A stretch of DNA of 64,000 bases from GCA-2709075 sp038146865 (GTDB lineage Bacteria; Pseudomonadota; Alphaproteobacteria; MPNO01; UBA2964). The notes beneath the pieces were generated by a model. It ran no database searches. It was not told the DNA's origin and saw only the letters and a program-made list of their open reading frames with translations. Both the position numbers and the translations under genes were made by a program. Positions within the stretch are counted from its first letter, which is position 1. Every line of letters begins with the position of its first letter. Location: NCBI GenBank assembly GCA_038146865.1, contig JAYQSL010000006.1, forward strand, positions 310,001-374,000, in the 5' to 3' direction. Positions 50,264-60,900 of the stretch are shown one piece after another.

Positions 50264-52189
50264 TTAATTAGCCACTAGCGGCGCCGAAGTTTCATCTTTT
50301 AGTCTATCTAACGCCTCGCTTAGCGCAAGAACTTCCTGCGACTTTCCTCCAAGCCTTCGCATCGCGACTGTCCGGTTTTCAATCTCTCGGGCTCCTACGA
50401 CCAGCAAGACTGGCACCTTTCCTTGAGAGTGCTCGCGTACTTTATAGTTTATTTTTTCATTCCTGATATCGAATTCGGCACGTATACCCGAATCGCATAG
50501 ATTCTTGTGAACTTCCTTCGCGTAATCATTTGCTGCATCGGTGATGGTACAAATTACTACCTGCACCGGCGCTAACCAAAGGGGCAGCCTTCCCGCATAA
50601 TTTTCAATTAGGATCCCAATAAAGCGCTCAAAAGAACCCAAAATAGCTCGGTGCAACATTACAGGACGATGTTTTCTTCCGTTCTCTGCAACGTAATCGG
50701 CCGATAGCCTCTCAGGCAGCACGAAATCCACCTGCAGTGTCCCGCACTGCCAATCACGCCCAATTGCGTCACGAAGCACAAACTCTAGCTTCGGGCCATA
50801 GAATGCTCCTTCACCAGGGTTCAAACTATACTCCAAACCTGCCTCGCCCACCGCATCAAGCAGAGCCTTCTCCGCTAAATCCCAAACTTGATCTTCCCCA
50901 GCACGAACTTTTGGACGATCGGAAAATTTAACTTTCACTTCCTCAAAGCCGAAGTCCTTGTATATCGTTTGCAGAAGATCGCAGAATGATAGTGTCTCAG
51001 ATGTAACTTGATCCTCGGTACAGAAAATATGGGCATCGTCTTGCGTGAAGGCCCTAACGCGCATTAACCCGTGCAGTGCACCGGAGGGCTCGTAACGATG
51101 ACAAGAACCAAATTCTGCCATTCTAAGTGGCAGGTCCCTGTATGATTTTATGCCCTGACGAAAAATTTGGACATGTCCCGGACAGTTCATCGGCTTCACG
51201 GCCAGCGTTCGTTCATCTTCCGTTTCTACCGTAAACATGTGTTCGCGAAACTTTTCCCAATGCCCGGAATTCTCCCAAAGAATTCGATCATAGAGAGTAG
51301 GCGTTTTCACCTCCTGGTAACCGGCTGCGTTCAAGCGATTGCGCATGTAATCCTCTACAGTTCGATATAGGGTCCACCCGTTCGGATGCCAGAACGCCGC
51401 GCCGACCGCCTCCTCTTGGAAGTGAAACAAATCCATTTCTCGCCCCAACCTACGATGATCGCGCTTTTCCGCCTCCTCAAGTTGATGAAGATAATTTTTA
51501 AGCTCCTTTGAGTCACGCCATGCTGTCCCGTAAATGCGTTGCAGCATCTTGTTTTTGGAATCTCCTCGCCAATAAGCTCCGGCGAGCTTCAATAATTTAA
51601 AGGATTTACCTACATGGCCTGTGGATGGTAAATGAGGCCCCCGGCAAAGGTCAAACCAATTTCCTTGGCGATATATGGAAACATCCTCTCCTTCGGGCAA
51701 TCCCTCAATCAGTTCAGCTTTAAAAGCTTCTCCCATATCTTGAAATGTTTGAACTGCTCGCTCCCTGTCCCAAACCTCTCGCAAGAACGGCTGATCAGCT
51801 GCCACAATCTCCGCCATTTTAACTTCAATTTTTTCGAGATCATCTGGGACAAAGGGTTCGTCCCTGGCAAAATCATAATAAAACCCATTCTCAATCGCTG
51901 GCCCGATTGTGACCTGGGTGCCTGGATACAACTCTTGAACAGCTTGAGCCATCACGTGAGCCGCGTCATGGCGTATTAGTTCAAGAGCTTGTTCATCTTT
52001 ACGCGTTATAATTTTAACTTCACAGTCAGATTCTATCACTCGTGAGACGTCCAATAGCTGACCATTTATTTCAATCGCTATTGCCGCTTTCGCTAGCCCT
52101 ATACCAATGTCACTAGCCAACTCAAGGCCAGTAATTGGACAGTCAAACTCCCTGACGCTTCCATCAGGTAACGATATTGAAATGCTCAT
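50264..52189 (-). CDS. thrS: Threonyl-tRNA synthetase
   Basis: A 641-aa class II synthetase with the N-terminal TGS domain (ISISLPDGSVREFDCPITGLELA in part), editing domain (HDAAHVMAQAVQELYPG), the zinc-binding core with the Cys of VKPMNCPGHV, and an anticodon-binding C-terminus. It charges tRNA-Thr. It precedes infC by about 43 bases on the same strand, the conserved thrS-infC arrangement. Confidence 0.97.
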   Translation of the reverse strand: MSISISLPDGSVREFDCPITGLELASDIGIGLAKAAIAIEINGQLLDVSRVIESDCEVKIITRKDEQALELIRHDAAHVMAQAVQELYPGTQVTIGPAIENGFYYDFARDEPFVPDDLEKIEVKMAEIVAADQPFLREVWDRERAVQTFQDMGEAFKAELIEGLPEGEDVSIYRQGNWFDLCRGPHLPSTGHVGKSFKLLKLAGAYWRGDSKNKMLQRIYGTAWRDSKELKNYLHQLEEAEKRDHRRLGREMDLFHFQEEAVGAAFWHPNGWTLYRTVEDYMRNRLNAAGYQEVKTPTLYDRILWENSGHWEKFREHMFTVETEDERTLAVKPMNCPGHVQIFRQGIKSYRDLPLRMAEFGSCHRYEPSGALHGLMRVRAFTQDDAHIFCTEDQVTSETLSFCDLLQTIYKDFGFEEVKVKFSDRPKVRAGEDQVWDLAEKALLDAVGEAGLEYSLNPGEGAFYGPKLEFVLRDAIGRDWQCGTLQVDFVLPERLSADYVAENGRKHRPVMLHRAILGSFERFIGILIENYAGRLPLWLAPVQVVICTITDAANDYAKEVHKNLCDSGIRAEFDIRNEKINYKVREHSQGKVPVLLVVGAREIENRTVAMRRLGGKSQEVLALSEALDRLKDETSAPLVAN

Positions 52190-52254
52190 CTTGCTATCAT
52201 ATGCCCAATCATACTCCCAAGGCTGTCTAATCTTCTAGGGCTGAAGTGCGCGGT

Positions 52255-53178
52255 TTACCTTATCCTTAAGGCTGCATCAACCTTTTCCACCTCCAATTTA
52301 GATAGATCGTCTCTTTGCAGAATCGTCACCACAGATCCATGAGGAGAGGTTAGCGCATAGTCCGACGCCGCCGAAAAAAGAACGACCGTGGGACAATCAG
52401 ACGCCGCGATCAGATGCATCGGCCCCGTGTCGTTACCAACGGCACAAGCAGCCCCCCGTGCAATAGTCACAATATCTTCTAGCGAAGTTTTCCCGATCAA
52501 ATCGAGGAAATTCACATTTTGACCAAGAAGATATTTGGAAATTTCTCTTTCATGGCATCCACCCAGGAATACTGGCGTCACTCCCCTCTGATCAAGTCTC
52601 CTTGCCAATTCTAGAAACTTATCCGTTGGCCACCGCTTTTCCAGCCGATGCGGAGAACCACCAGCCACCAGGAGTGCATATTTATGAGGTAAGCCAAATA
52701 TTTCAATATTCGATTTAACCCAAGAAAGTTGGGGTTTTGGCACGAGCGTTATGCCAGCAATCGCTAATTGCTCAGCCTGACGGTCCATTGTATGCATATT
52801 ATCACGCCGTGGATTAGTGTGTGGATGTGAGCAACCCGATACAATCCCTGACCATTCAGGCCTCGCTGTGGGCCCCATCAATCTATAATACCAGCCAGAT
52901 CTATCAGAGGTTTGCAAATCGTAAACTCTGTCGAAACCTCCTGATAGAAGTTTATTTCGTAAATCAATCCATTCTGTGATCTTCCAAATAGAGGGCCTAG
53001 AGTCGGTTATGATTTCATCAAACCAATTACTCGTTTGCAAAAATTTTTCGTACGGCTTTGTCGTAAGAAGTGTAATTTTTGCTCCAGCATGATGCTTGCG
53101 AATTGCTTCAAAGGGACCGCAAGCCAAAACTATATCACCAAGCGCGCCTAATTTTATTATTAAAATCCTCTCAAGCAT
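52255..53178 (-). CDS. Glycosyltransferase family 9 (heptosyltransferase-like)
   Basis: A 307-aa protein of the GT9 family, which adds heptose or other sugars to lipopolysaccharide core from a nucleotide-sugar donor on the cytoplasmic side. The N-terminal ILIIKLGALGDIVLA and the C-terminal VGNDTGPMHLIAAS are family signatures. Donor and acceptor are unknown. It overlaps the GT4 gene by eight bases and is likely co-transcribed with it. Confidence 0.9.
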   Translation of the reverse strand: MLERILIIKLGALGDIVLACGPFEAIRKHHAGAKITLLTTKPYEKFLQTSNWFDEIITDSRPSIWKITEWIDLRNKLLSGGFDRVYDLQTSDRSGWYYRLMGPTARPEWSGIVSGCSHPHTNPRRDNMHTMDRQAEQLAIAGITLVPKPQLSWVKSNIEIFGLPHKYALLVAGGSPHRLEKRWPTDKFLELARRLDQRGVTPVFLGGCHEREISKYLLGQNVNFLDLIGKTSLEDIVTIARGAACAVGNDTGPMHLIAASDCPTVVLFSAASDYALTSPHGSVVTILQRDDLSKLEVEKVDAALRIR

Positions 53179-54307
53179 TTGGAGAGAAGCTGGCTAGAAC
53201 ATCTCTGTATAAAACCAATGTTCGGGCACACATTTTGTCTCGGGTATATTTTTCTCTTACGTGTATCATAGACCTTTTGGATAAATCAGATCGGCTTTCC
53301 TTATCCAGAGACAGAACCGTTCTCAGCGCCTTTGCGAGAGCATCTGGATCATTTGGCGGAACCAACCACCCAGTTTCTCCGGGGATCACGGTTTCCCGAG
53401 CAGCTCCATGATCCGTGGCTATTACAGGTCTACCCATGGCCTGAGCCTCAATAATAACTCGACCAAATGCTTCAGCTTCTATCGAAGCAGAAACCACGAC
53501 ATCTGACATAAGCATTGCAGATGGTATATCTTTGCAGTCGCCCACTAAATGGACCATTCCCTGCAATTCTAGACGGTTAATCTGCTTTACTAGTTCTCTA
53601 ACATATTGGGTCCTGCCTTGAGCACTTCCTGCCAAGATGCAACGCAGACCATCTTTGTCTTTGAGACGCGCTAGCGCTTCAACTAATACACTTTGGCCCT
53701 TCCAATTTGTCAGTCGACCAGGAAGAAGTATGACGCGATGATCATCAGGAACTCGCCATTCCTCAACCAATTTTTTTAACCGAGCACCGGAGACCGCATT
53801 CGGATGAAAAGCTTCAACATCAACACCTCTTGGCACCAAGGAAACCTTTGACGGGTCCACCCCATAATTATTTATCACTAGATCAGAAATAAAATCAGAA
53901 ATCGCTATAACCTTATCGCCTTTTGACATAATCGAGTTATAGAAATGCTTCAGTCTATTCCCATCGCTATAATTTCCATGAAAAGTTGTTATAAATGGAA
54001 TCTTCATCCTTCGCGCAGCGTAATAAGAGGACCAGGCTGGAGCCCGACTGCGAGCATGTATAATTCCCACTTGATTTTCCCGAATTAAGGAAACTAGTCG
54101 ACCGATATTAAGACCTAAAGTAATCGGATTCTTGGAATGAACGGGCAGCTCAAAGTGAGTAGCACCTGCACGTTGCAACTCCCTAGTCATGTCTCCCCCA
54201 GAGGATGCGACCAATGCCTTACCTCCGGCGTTGACTATTGCACGAGCGATATCAACTGTTCCCCGTTCAACTCCTCCAGTGGAGAGTGACGGCAGTACCT
54301 GAAGCAC
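53171..54307 (-). CDS. Glycosyltransferase family 4
   Basis: A 378-aa GT-B-fold glycosyltransferase. N-terminal VLPSLSTGGVERGTVDIARA, then the C-terminal nucleotide-sugar binding region ILLPGRLTNWKGQ, ASIEAEAFGRVIIEAQAMGRPVIATDHG (in part) with the EX7E motif. It likely transfers a sugar in envelope glycan synthesis. GTG 54307 is the only usable start codon before an upstream stop, and its ribosome binding site is weak. First of a two-gene unit with the GT9 gene; divergent from the hydrolase. Confidence 0.9.
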   Translation of the reverse strand: MLQVLPSLSTGGVERGTVDIARAIVNAGGKALVASSGGDMTRELQRAGATHFELPVHSKNPITLGLNIGRLVSLIRENQVGIIHARSRAPAWSSYYAARRMKIPFITTFHGNYSDGNRLKHFYNSIMSKGDKVIAISDFISDLVINNYGVDPSKVSLVPRGVDVEAFHPNAVSGARLKKLVEEWRVPDDHRVILLPGRLTNWKGQSVLVEALARLKDKDGLRCILAGSAQGRTQYVRELVKQINRLELQGMVHLVGDCKDIPSAMLMSDVVVSASIEAEAFGRVIIEAQAMGRPVIATDHGAARETVIPGETGWLVPPNDPDALAKALRTVLSLDKESRSDLSKRSMIHVREKYTRDKMCARTLVLYRDVLASFSPNA

Positions 54308-54399
54308 TGTTAAATCGTCTTTTTCGCTTGTTTCTCTAATGGTACTGTTTCCTATCTACGCAGATATACTCGAACAAAATACGGTTACAATCATCAATT

Positions 54400-55194
54400 A
54401 TGCCAAAATCAATTCACTCAGAATCAAACTTTGAAAATGCCCCCAACGTCAAAACGATAAAGTCAGAAGACGGTGAGACAATTTCTTATCATTTTTCAAA
54501 GGGCAAGACACCAGGGGTTATATTTTTAGGAGGTTTTGCGTCCGACATGACCGGCACAAAGGCGCTTGCCCTTGAACGACATTGCCAAGTCAACAACCGC
54601 TCTTTTGTTAGATTTGACTATAGAGGACACGGGGCGTCTACAGGAACCTTCAGCGATGGGACTATAGGAGCCTGGCTACGAGACGCGACCTTAATTTTGG
54701 ACAAAGTAACCAAGGGCCCTCAAGTTTTAGTGGGCTCAAGCATGGGTGGCTGGATTATGCTTCTCCTGGCACTTGCCCGCCCGGCACGGATAACCGGTCT
54801 AATAGGCGTTGCGGCTGCGCCCGACTTCACAGAAAGACTCCTATGGGACAAGTTACCCGACGAGGCGAAATCTGCTTTGCAACTAAAGGGCAAGTGGGAA
54901 AAATCATCCGAGTATAGCGACCAACCTTATGTGATCACACAGAAACTTATAGAGGAGGGCCGCAACCACCTTCTTTTGGACGGGCCAATTGATATAAATG
55001 TTCCAGTCCGACTAATACACGGTATGCGCGATCCGGAGGTCCCCTGGTATTATGCCCAAGGCATACAAGACAGACTTAATAGCACCGATGTTACAGCAAT
55101 ACTGATAAAAGATGGTGACCATCGACTATCAAGGGACGAGGATCTCGAGCGGCTTTGTCGCGAGTTAGATATGATCTGTGATTACTTGGGCTAG
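54400..55194 (+). CDS. Alpha/beta hydrolase (ABHD10-like)
   Basis: A 264-aa alpha/beta hydrolase with the nucleophile elbow GSSMGGW, oxyanion region FLGGFASDMTG, acidic residue in GMRDPEVPW and His in KDGDHRLSR, forming a Ser-Asp-His triad. It resembles ABHD10-type acyl-protein thioesterases; the natural substrate is unknown. Convergent with the epimerase gene, overlapping it by four bases. Confidence 0.88.
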   Translation: MPKSIHSESNFENAPNVKTIKSEDGETISYHFSKGKTPGVIFLGGFASDMTGTKALALERHCQVNNRSFVRFDYRGHGASTGTFSDGTIGAWLRDATLILDKVTKGPQVLVGSSMGGWIMLLLALARPARITGLIGVAAAPDFTERLLWDKLPDEAKSALQLKGKWEKSSEYSDQPYVITQKLIEEGRNHLLLDGPIDINVPVRLIHGMRDPEVPWYYAQGIQDRLNSTDVTAILIKDGDHRLSRDEDLERLCRELDMICDYLG

Positions 55195-56042
55195 TTACCA
55201 AGTATTTCATTAAAAATTGCATCCAACCCCAGCCGATAGTTGGGAAAAAGCAGTTTTACACCCAATTCCCTTTTTATTCTGTCATTGTTCACGCGCCGCG
55301 ACTCTTTGTAAAAGGTCTTTCCTATTTCACTAAGGCCCGAATCTGCGAGCGATATAGCAGGGGGAGGACTTCTGCCCATTAGTGCATAACCGTATTCAAT
55401 AATTTCCGAAGACGTCGTGGGCTCATCATCTGCGAGATTATAGAGAGCACCAGGTCTGGGCGACGATATTGATGCTAAGATGACTTGAATTATGTCTTCC
55501 ACATGAATACGACTAAAATAGGTGGTAGGGGCATAGATATGTTTAGCCAGGCCCGCGTTAATGCGGTCAAAAACACTCCGCCCAGGACCATATATTCCAG
55601 ACAATCTAAAAATTTGCACCGGAACACCGGCGCGAACCCCAAAATCTAACCATTCCTGCTCCGCCGATAATCTATCAATTCCCCGCTTTGTTCCCGGGTT
55701 TGGAGTAAAGCTCTCGTCCACCCAATCACCCGATGTGTCACCGTAAACGCTTGTGGCGGATAGGTAACCGACCCATTCCAGATCTCTGAGAGCTATCAAT
55801 TCCGATAGATTGTATTGCAGAACAGGATCTTTTCCACCAGAAGGTGGAACAGAAGATAATAAGTGTGTTGTTTTTTTAAGCGTAGATGTTTGCTCAACTG
55901 GACCCCGGCCATCAAATAAAAAGACATTCGCCAAATCAATTTTGGAGCGTTTAGTCCCTGCTACTTCCCATCCATCCACTACCAAAGCCTCATTGAGACG
56001 CGTTGCACAATATCCAAGCCCAAAACAAAATATCCGAGGCAT
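55191..56042 (-). CDS. NAD-dependent epimerase/dehydratase family protein
   Basis: A roughly 283-aa extended SDR. The N-terminus FCFGLGYCATRLNEAL is a variant of the Gly-rich motif (GxGxxA, not GxxGxxG), and the body has SATSVYGDTSGDWVDE and FRLSGIYGPGRSVFDRI, resembling YeeZ-type proteins. The active-site Tyr-x3-Lys is not clear (the SVYG stretch is present but not the usual Lys), so a catalytic role is uncertain. ATG 56042 is preferred over GTG 56045. Confidence 0.85.
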   Translation of the reverse strand: MPRIFCFGLGYCATRLNEALVVDGWEVAGTKRSKIDLANVFLFDGRGPVEQTSTLKKTTHLLSSVPPSGGKDPVLQYNLSELIALRDLEWVGYLSATSVYGDTSGDWVDESFTPNPGTKRGIDRLSAEQEWLDFGVRAGVPVQIFRLSGIYGPGRSVFDRINAGLAKHIYAPTTYFSRIHVEDIIQVILASISSPRPGALYNLADDEPTTSSEIIEYGYALMGRSPPPAISLADSGLSEIGKTFYKESRRVNNDRIKRELGVKLLFPNYRLGLDAIFNEILGN

Positions 56043-56130
56043 CACCAGTTCCCTAACTGCTTTTTCGTCACGGGATTAGAATCCGAAAAGCCAGGACTTT
56101 GAAAAACCGCATCAGAAATTCTCAAAAGCT

Positions 56131-56799
56131 CTAAAAGTCGAGATCTGCATAGTGTTTGGGTGGAGGCTCTCCAGGCAAATGATCCGCAAGTATGGCGCGA
56201 AAAGATGGTCTAGACTTTATTCTAACATACCATTCTTTGGCTGATATATGGTCTTCCCAAGGCACATCACCCAGATAATCCACAGAAGAGAGATGTGCCG
56301 CGGCGGCTATATCCGCTATTGAAAAAACTCCGCCAGCTAACCAGTTTCTGCGCTCGGATAGCCAGCCAATATAATCCAAGTGATAATGTATGTTTTGTTG
56401 CCCAGCTCGGATGAGTGCGGAATTTGGTGCTCCCGTTTTTAGAAATCGCTTAAAAATTTTTTCCCCGACCAAATTTTCACTAACTTCGGCACTAAACTTT
56501 CGATCGAACCAAGCCACGATGCGTCGTGCCTCGGCACGCTCTTTTGGATCTACCGGAAAAATTGAAGGATCAGGAACAATCTCCTCAAGGTACTCGCAGA
56601 TTGCTTGTGAGTCCGCGATAGATGTCCCATCGTCTTCAATCAGAACAGGAACCTCACCGGCTGGGTTGATGGCGAGAAACTCCCTTCGCCTCAACCAGGT
56701 ATTCTCCGTTTCTAAACGATAATCGATTTTTTTTTCCGCCAAAACAATCCGAACTTTTCGGCAATAGGGGGACAGCCATAAATGATAAAGAGTCTTCAT
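56131..56799 (-). CDS. Glutathione S-transferase family protein
   Basis: A 222-aa GST-fold protein with the thioredoxin-like N-domain (LYHLWLSPYCRKVRIVLAEKK in part, INPAGEVPVLIEDDG, ADSQAICEYLEE) and all-helical C-domain (NWLAGGVFSIADIAAAAHLSS in part). The Ser/Cys at SPYCRK is the position that contacts glutathione. The substrate is unknown. The same conserved gene often lies near the epimerase in alphaproteobacteria, as here. Confidence 0.9.
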   Translation of the reverse strand: MKTLYHLWLSPYCRKVRIVLAEKKIDYRLETENTWLRRREFLAINPAGEVPVLIEDDGTSIADSQAICEYLEEIVPDPSIFPVDPKERAEARRIVAWFDRKFSAEVSENLVGEKIFKRFLKTGAPNSALIRAGQQNIHYHLDYIGWLSERRNWLAGGVFSIADIAAAAHLSSVDYLGDVPWEDHISAKEWYVRIKSRPSFRAILADHLPGEPPPKHYADLDF

Positions 56800-56925
56800 G
56801 CGCTTAACCTATCGTAATTCCTGATTTGATGGAATTATGAAGATCAGCAGCTTTGCAAAGAAATTTGCTGCGATATACCCTATCCAACATAAGTTATTAC
56901 TAATTCGATATTGGCGGATATTATC

Positions 56926-57633
56926 ATGCTCACGGAACTAACCATCGCTTTAGAACGTTATGATCGCCACATTCCTTTTTTTATGGGCACTGTCAGCCCC
57001 CCTGTCGGCTCAGGATGGACTCTAAAAGCTCTCGAAGTTGGAATGGCGCCTCCGAGAAGGGATGGAATTAACCGGCACGCAAGATATATGCGGGATAATG
57101 AGTTTGATATATGCGAAATGTCTGTTTCTTCATATTTAACCGCTAAATCTCGAGGCGCACCCTACACGGCCATACCGGTCTTTCCTCGTCGATTATTCAG
57201 CCAAAACCATATGTTTGTCTCATCAGCAGCTAAAATAAAAGAACCTCGGGACCTGATAGGTCGGAAAGTATGCTGTCGCAGTTTTCAAACGACAATGTCA
57301 GTTTTAGCAAAAGGAGATTTAGCTTTCGAATATGGCGTGCCATGGCAGGAAATGGATTGGCACACGATGAGCTCCGAGTTGGTTGATTGGCCCGGAAAAA
57401 TTGACGCAAATCTTAAACTAATCGAGGAAGCATCCGCGCCTGAAAAACTAATTTCAGGTGAACTAGCCATGATGATCCATCCACACCCGCCTGCAAAGTT
57501 GCTTGAGGCCATGGAGGAAGGAAAGGTGCACCGGCTCTTTCCCGAGACAAAAAAAGAATGCGCTCGTTATTTTAAGAAATACGGTGATTATCCAATCATG
57601 CACCTTACTAGTTTTTTCAGAAACGATTGCTAA
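56926..57633 (+). pseudogene. Periplasmic-binding-fold protein, N-terminal part (frameshifted)
   Basis: Resembles 4,5-dihydroxyphthalate decarboxylase-like/ABC substrate-binding-like proteins, with SSYLTAKSRGAPYTAIPVFPRRLF, LIGRKVCCRS and YPIMHL. No signal peptide is seen, so a cytoplasmic binding-protein-fold enzyme is possible. After codon HL near 57606 this frame continues only briefly to a stop at 57631-57633, while homologous-looking sequence goes on in the +1 frame. ATG 56926 is used; TTG 56911 is an alternative. Confidence 0.75.
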
Positions 57634-57913
57634 AAAATTTCCAGACCTGCCAATAGCTTTGATGGAAATGTGGGAAAATGCGAAAATGCAGGCTTCGGGC
57701 TTCTATGAAGACCCAGGTTATGCAGAACTTGCTTTTGCGCGGAATGACTTCGAAGATGAAAAGAAGCTGTTTGGCAAGGACATTTGGACAAGTGGGCTAT
57801 CCGCAAATAGAGCTAATATTGAACGCTTTATGCAATACCTCGTCGACCAAACCCTAATAGAGTCAGCTTTTATGATCGAAGATCTATTCCACGAAACAGT
57901 TTTGACAACCTAG
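57503..57913 (+). pseudogene. Periplasmic-binding-fold protein, C-terminal part (frameshifted)
   Basis: C-terminal remainder of the preceding gene in the +1 frame. The real continuation starts around 57607 with LLVFSETIAKKFPDLP and runs to FMIEDLFHETVLTT. One extra base in CACCTTACTAG would explain the break; deleting it restores HLLVFSETIAKK. The ATG at 57503 is not the true start. Real disruption or sequence error cannot be told apart here. Confidence 0.7.
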
Positions 57914-57986
57914 GAGTAAATCTCAAAGCTTCAAGATACCGATCCATTTCAAGCCTATGAACTTATGAACAATTCGGGCTTATCGG

Positions 57987-60900
57987 CTAGGCAGAGGCTA
58001 GGCTGCCTGATTGAGGTCCCATTGGCACGTCTAACTTGTCTATCATTTCTTTTGGGACAACTTGCCAGAAACGTTTTACCTCACGTTCCCAATCAACCAA
58101 AAGTCTCTCTGTGAAACGCGACTGAGTCTCAGCCCAGTGATCCTCCACAAGGCGTCGAAGAGAGAGATCCCAATGCGATGATTGAATGCGATCAATTAAA
58201 ACCGTGTCAGGGTTCAAGTTCTCGACAAACTCGGAATTGGTATCATATACGAAAGCCATTCCACCAGTCATTCCAGCACCAAAATTGTCGCCGACAGGGC
58301 CCAAAATAACAACTGTTCCACCGGTCATGTATTCGCAGCCATTTGCACCACAACCCTCGACCACTGCATCCGCACCTGAATTGCGCACAGCGAAGCGCTC
58401 TCCGGCCTGACCCGCTGCAAACAGCTTTCCGGCCGTTGCGCCATAAAGCACTGTGTTCCCGATGATGGTATTTTCTTGAGTGGCGAGTGAACTAGATGTG
58501 ACGGGTCTAATAACAATTTGTCCTCCGGATAAACCCTTACCCACATAATCATTGGCATCACCAAAAACTTCCAACTTAAGACCCTGAACGGCAAAAGCCC
58601 CAATAGATTGGCCTGCAGAACCGCGGAGGCGAACCGTTATGTGGCCGGGTTGAAGCCCGGTCATACCAAAACGCTTCGTAATCATTGATGAGAGGCGGGT
58701 TCCGATTGCCCGCTGCGTATTCTGAATGTTGTATGCCAACTGCATTTTCTCTCCACCCTCCAAAGCTGGGAGAGCATCTTTAATCATCTGAGCATCAAGT
58801 GTATCTGGAACTTCATTCCGTTCAGCTGATGCAAGTCCAAGCGGATTTTCACCAGGATCGGCCTTAACAAGCAAAGGATTAAGATCCAAATCATCCAAAT
58901 GTGGATTGCCCCGACGAACTTGCATCAGAAGGTCCGTCCTTCCTATCACATCTGAAAGCGAGCGCACTCCTAACTTGGCGAGAATTTCGCGTACCTCCTC
59001 AGCTATAAAGCTGAAAAGATTCACTACTTTCTCTGGGGTCCCTGAAAACTTGTCTCGGAGCGCTTGGCTTTGAGTACAAACCCCAACAGGACAGGTATTT
59101 GAATGGCACTGGCGAACCATAATACAACCCATCGCGATTAAGGATGTTGTCCCGATGCCAAATTCTTCTGCCCCCAAGAGCGCAGCGATGACTACATCGC
59201 GTCCGGTTTTGAGGCCACCATCAGTTCGCAGGGTAACCCGGTGACGCAGACCGTTTAGACTTAAAACTTGGTGAACCTCTGCAAGGCCAATTTCCCATGG
59301 CAGTCCTGCAAATTTGATAGAGGATTGAGGACTGGCTCCAGTGCCCCCGGAGTGTCCGGACACTAGAATCACGTCAGCCTTGGCTTTAGCCACACCGGCG
59401 GCGATTGTACCTATTCCACTCTGGGCAACCAATTTCACACAAACTTTGGCATCGGGATTAATTTGTTTCAGGTCATAGATTAATTGAGAAAGGTCTTCGA
59501 TAGAATAAATGTCATGATGCGGAGGAGGAGAAATCAGCGTTACCCCAGGAGTCGAATGGCGTAATCGCGCTATCACACTGCTAACTTTGATGCCAGGAAG
59601 TTGCCCTCCTTCTCCAGGTTTTGCTCCTTGTGCGATTTTTATTTCAATTTCTCTACAATTATTGAGGTATTCAGCAGTGACCCCAAAACGCCCCGATGCA
59701 ACTTGCTTTATCGCTGAGCTCGCATTGTCCCCATTTGCCCTTGGCTTAAAGCGCTCCGGGTCTTCACCTCCTTCGCCGGAGTCTGACTTGGCTCCTATTC
59801 TGTTCATCGCAATAGATAGAGTTTCGTGAGCTTCTGGACTGAGAGCACCCAAAGAAATTCCGGGAGCCACCAAACGCTTCCTCAACTCTGTAATAGACTC
59901 TACTTTGTCGACTGGAATGGCCTCTTGCTGGGAGACAAAATCCATCAAGTCACGCAGGGCCACTGGCGGTTGATTGTTTACCGCAGAGGCGTACTTCTTA
60001 TAAGTAGAAAAAGAATCAGTATCACAGGCACGTTGGAGCGTGTGAATTAATCGTCCTTCAAACGCATGTGCTTCACCAGTTCGTCGAAAACGATAAAGTC
60101 CCCCAATCGGAAGCGCCGTTACATTTTGGTCAAATGCCTGCCGATGCAGGTTAATCGCTAAATGCTGCAAACCGGATAAACCGATGCCTGATATCCTGGA
60201 ACTTATTCCGGGAAAATATTCTGAAACCAGTGTCCTACTTAGCCCGATTGCTTCAAACTTATAGGCCCCCCTGTAGGGAGAAATTACTGATATCCCCATC
60301 TTGGACATAATTTTCAGAAGACCCTGGTTTATTGCCTCAATATAACGAGACACGCATTCCTCATATGACAGTTTCCCAAAAAGACCTCGTCTATGGCGAT
60401 CAGCGATGGACTCTTGGGCCAGATAAGGATTCACAGTCGTAGCGCCAACACCAATTAAAACAGCGCAGTAATGCGTATCCATGCATTCACCAGATCGGAT
60501 ATTAATGGAGGTAAACGTCCTGAGGGACTCTTTGATTAGATGAGAATGCACACCCCCAGTTGCCAAAATCATCGGTATTGGGGCTCTATCCTCATTGATC
60601 TCCATATCTGATAAAATGAGATGCACAGCCCCGCCCCTAACGGCATCCTCGGCCTCCGTCCTTATACGATCCATCGCCTCACGAAGCGCATGCTCACCAT
60701 CAGACAAATTAAATGTGCAGTCTATAAGCACCGCATTGGATCCAATATGAGAGCTAAGGCCTTCAAATTGTGCATTGGATAAAATTGGGCTTTCGAGCTG
60801 GATTAAACGCGTTTGGCCTTCATCCTGGTCCAGGACATTTCCCAAATTCCCGAGACGAGTATTTAACGTCATTACCCGATATTCACGAAGAGAGTCTATC

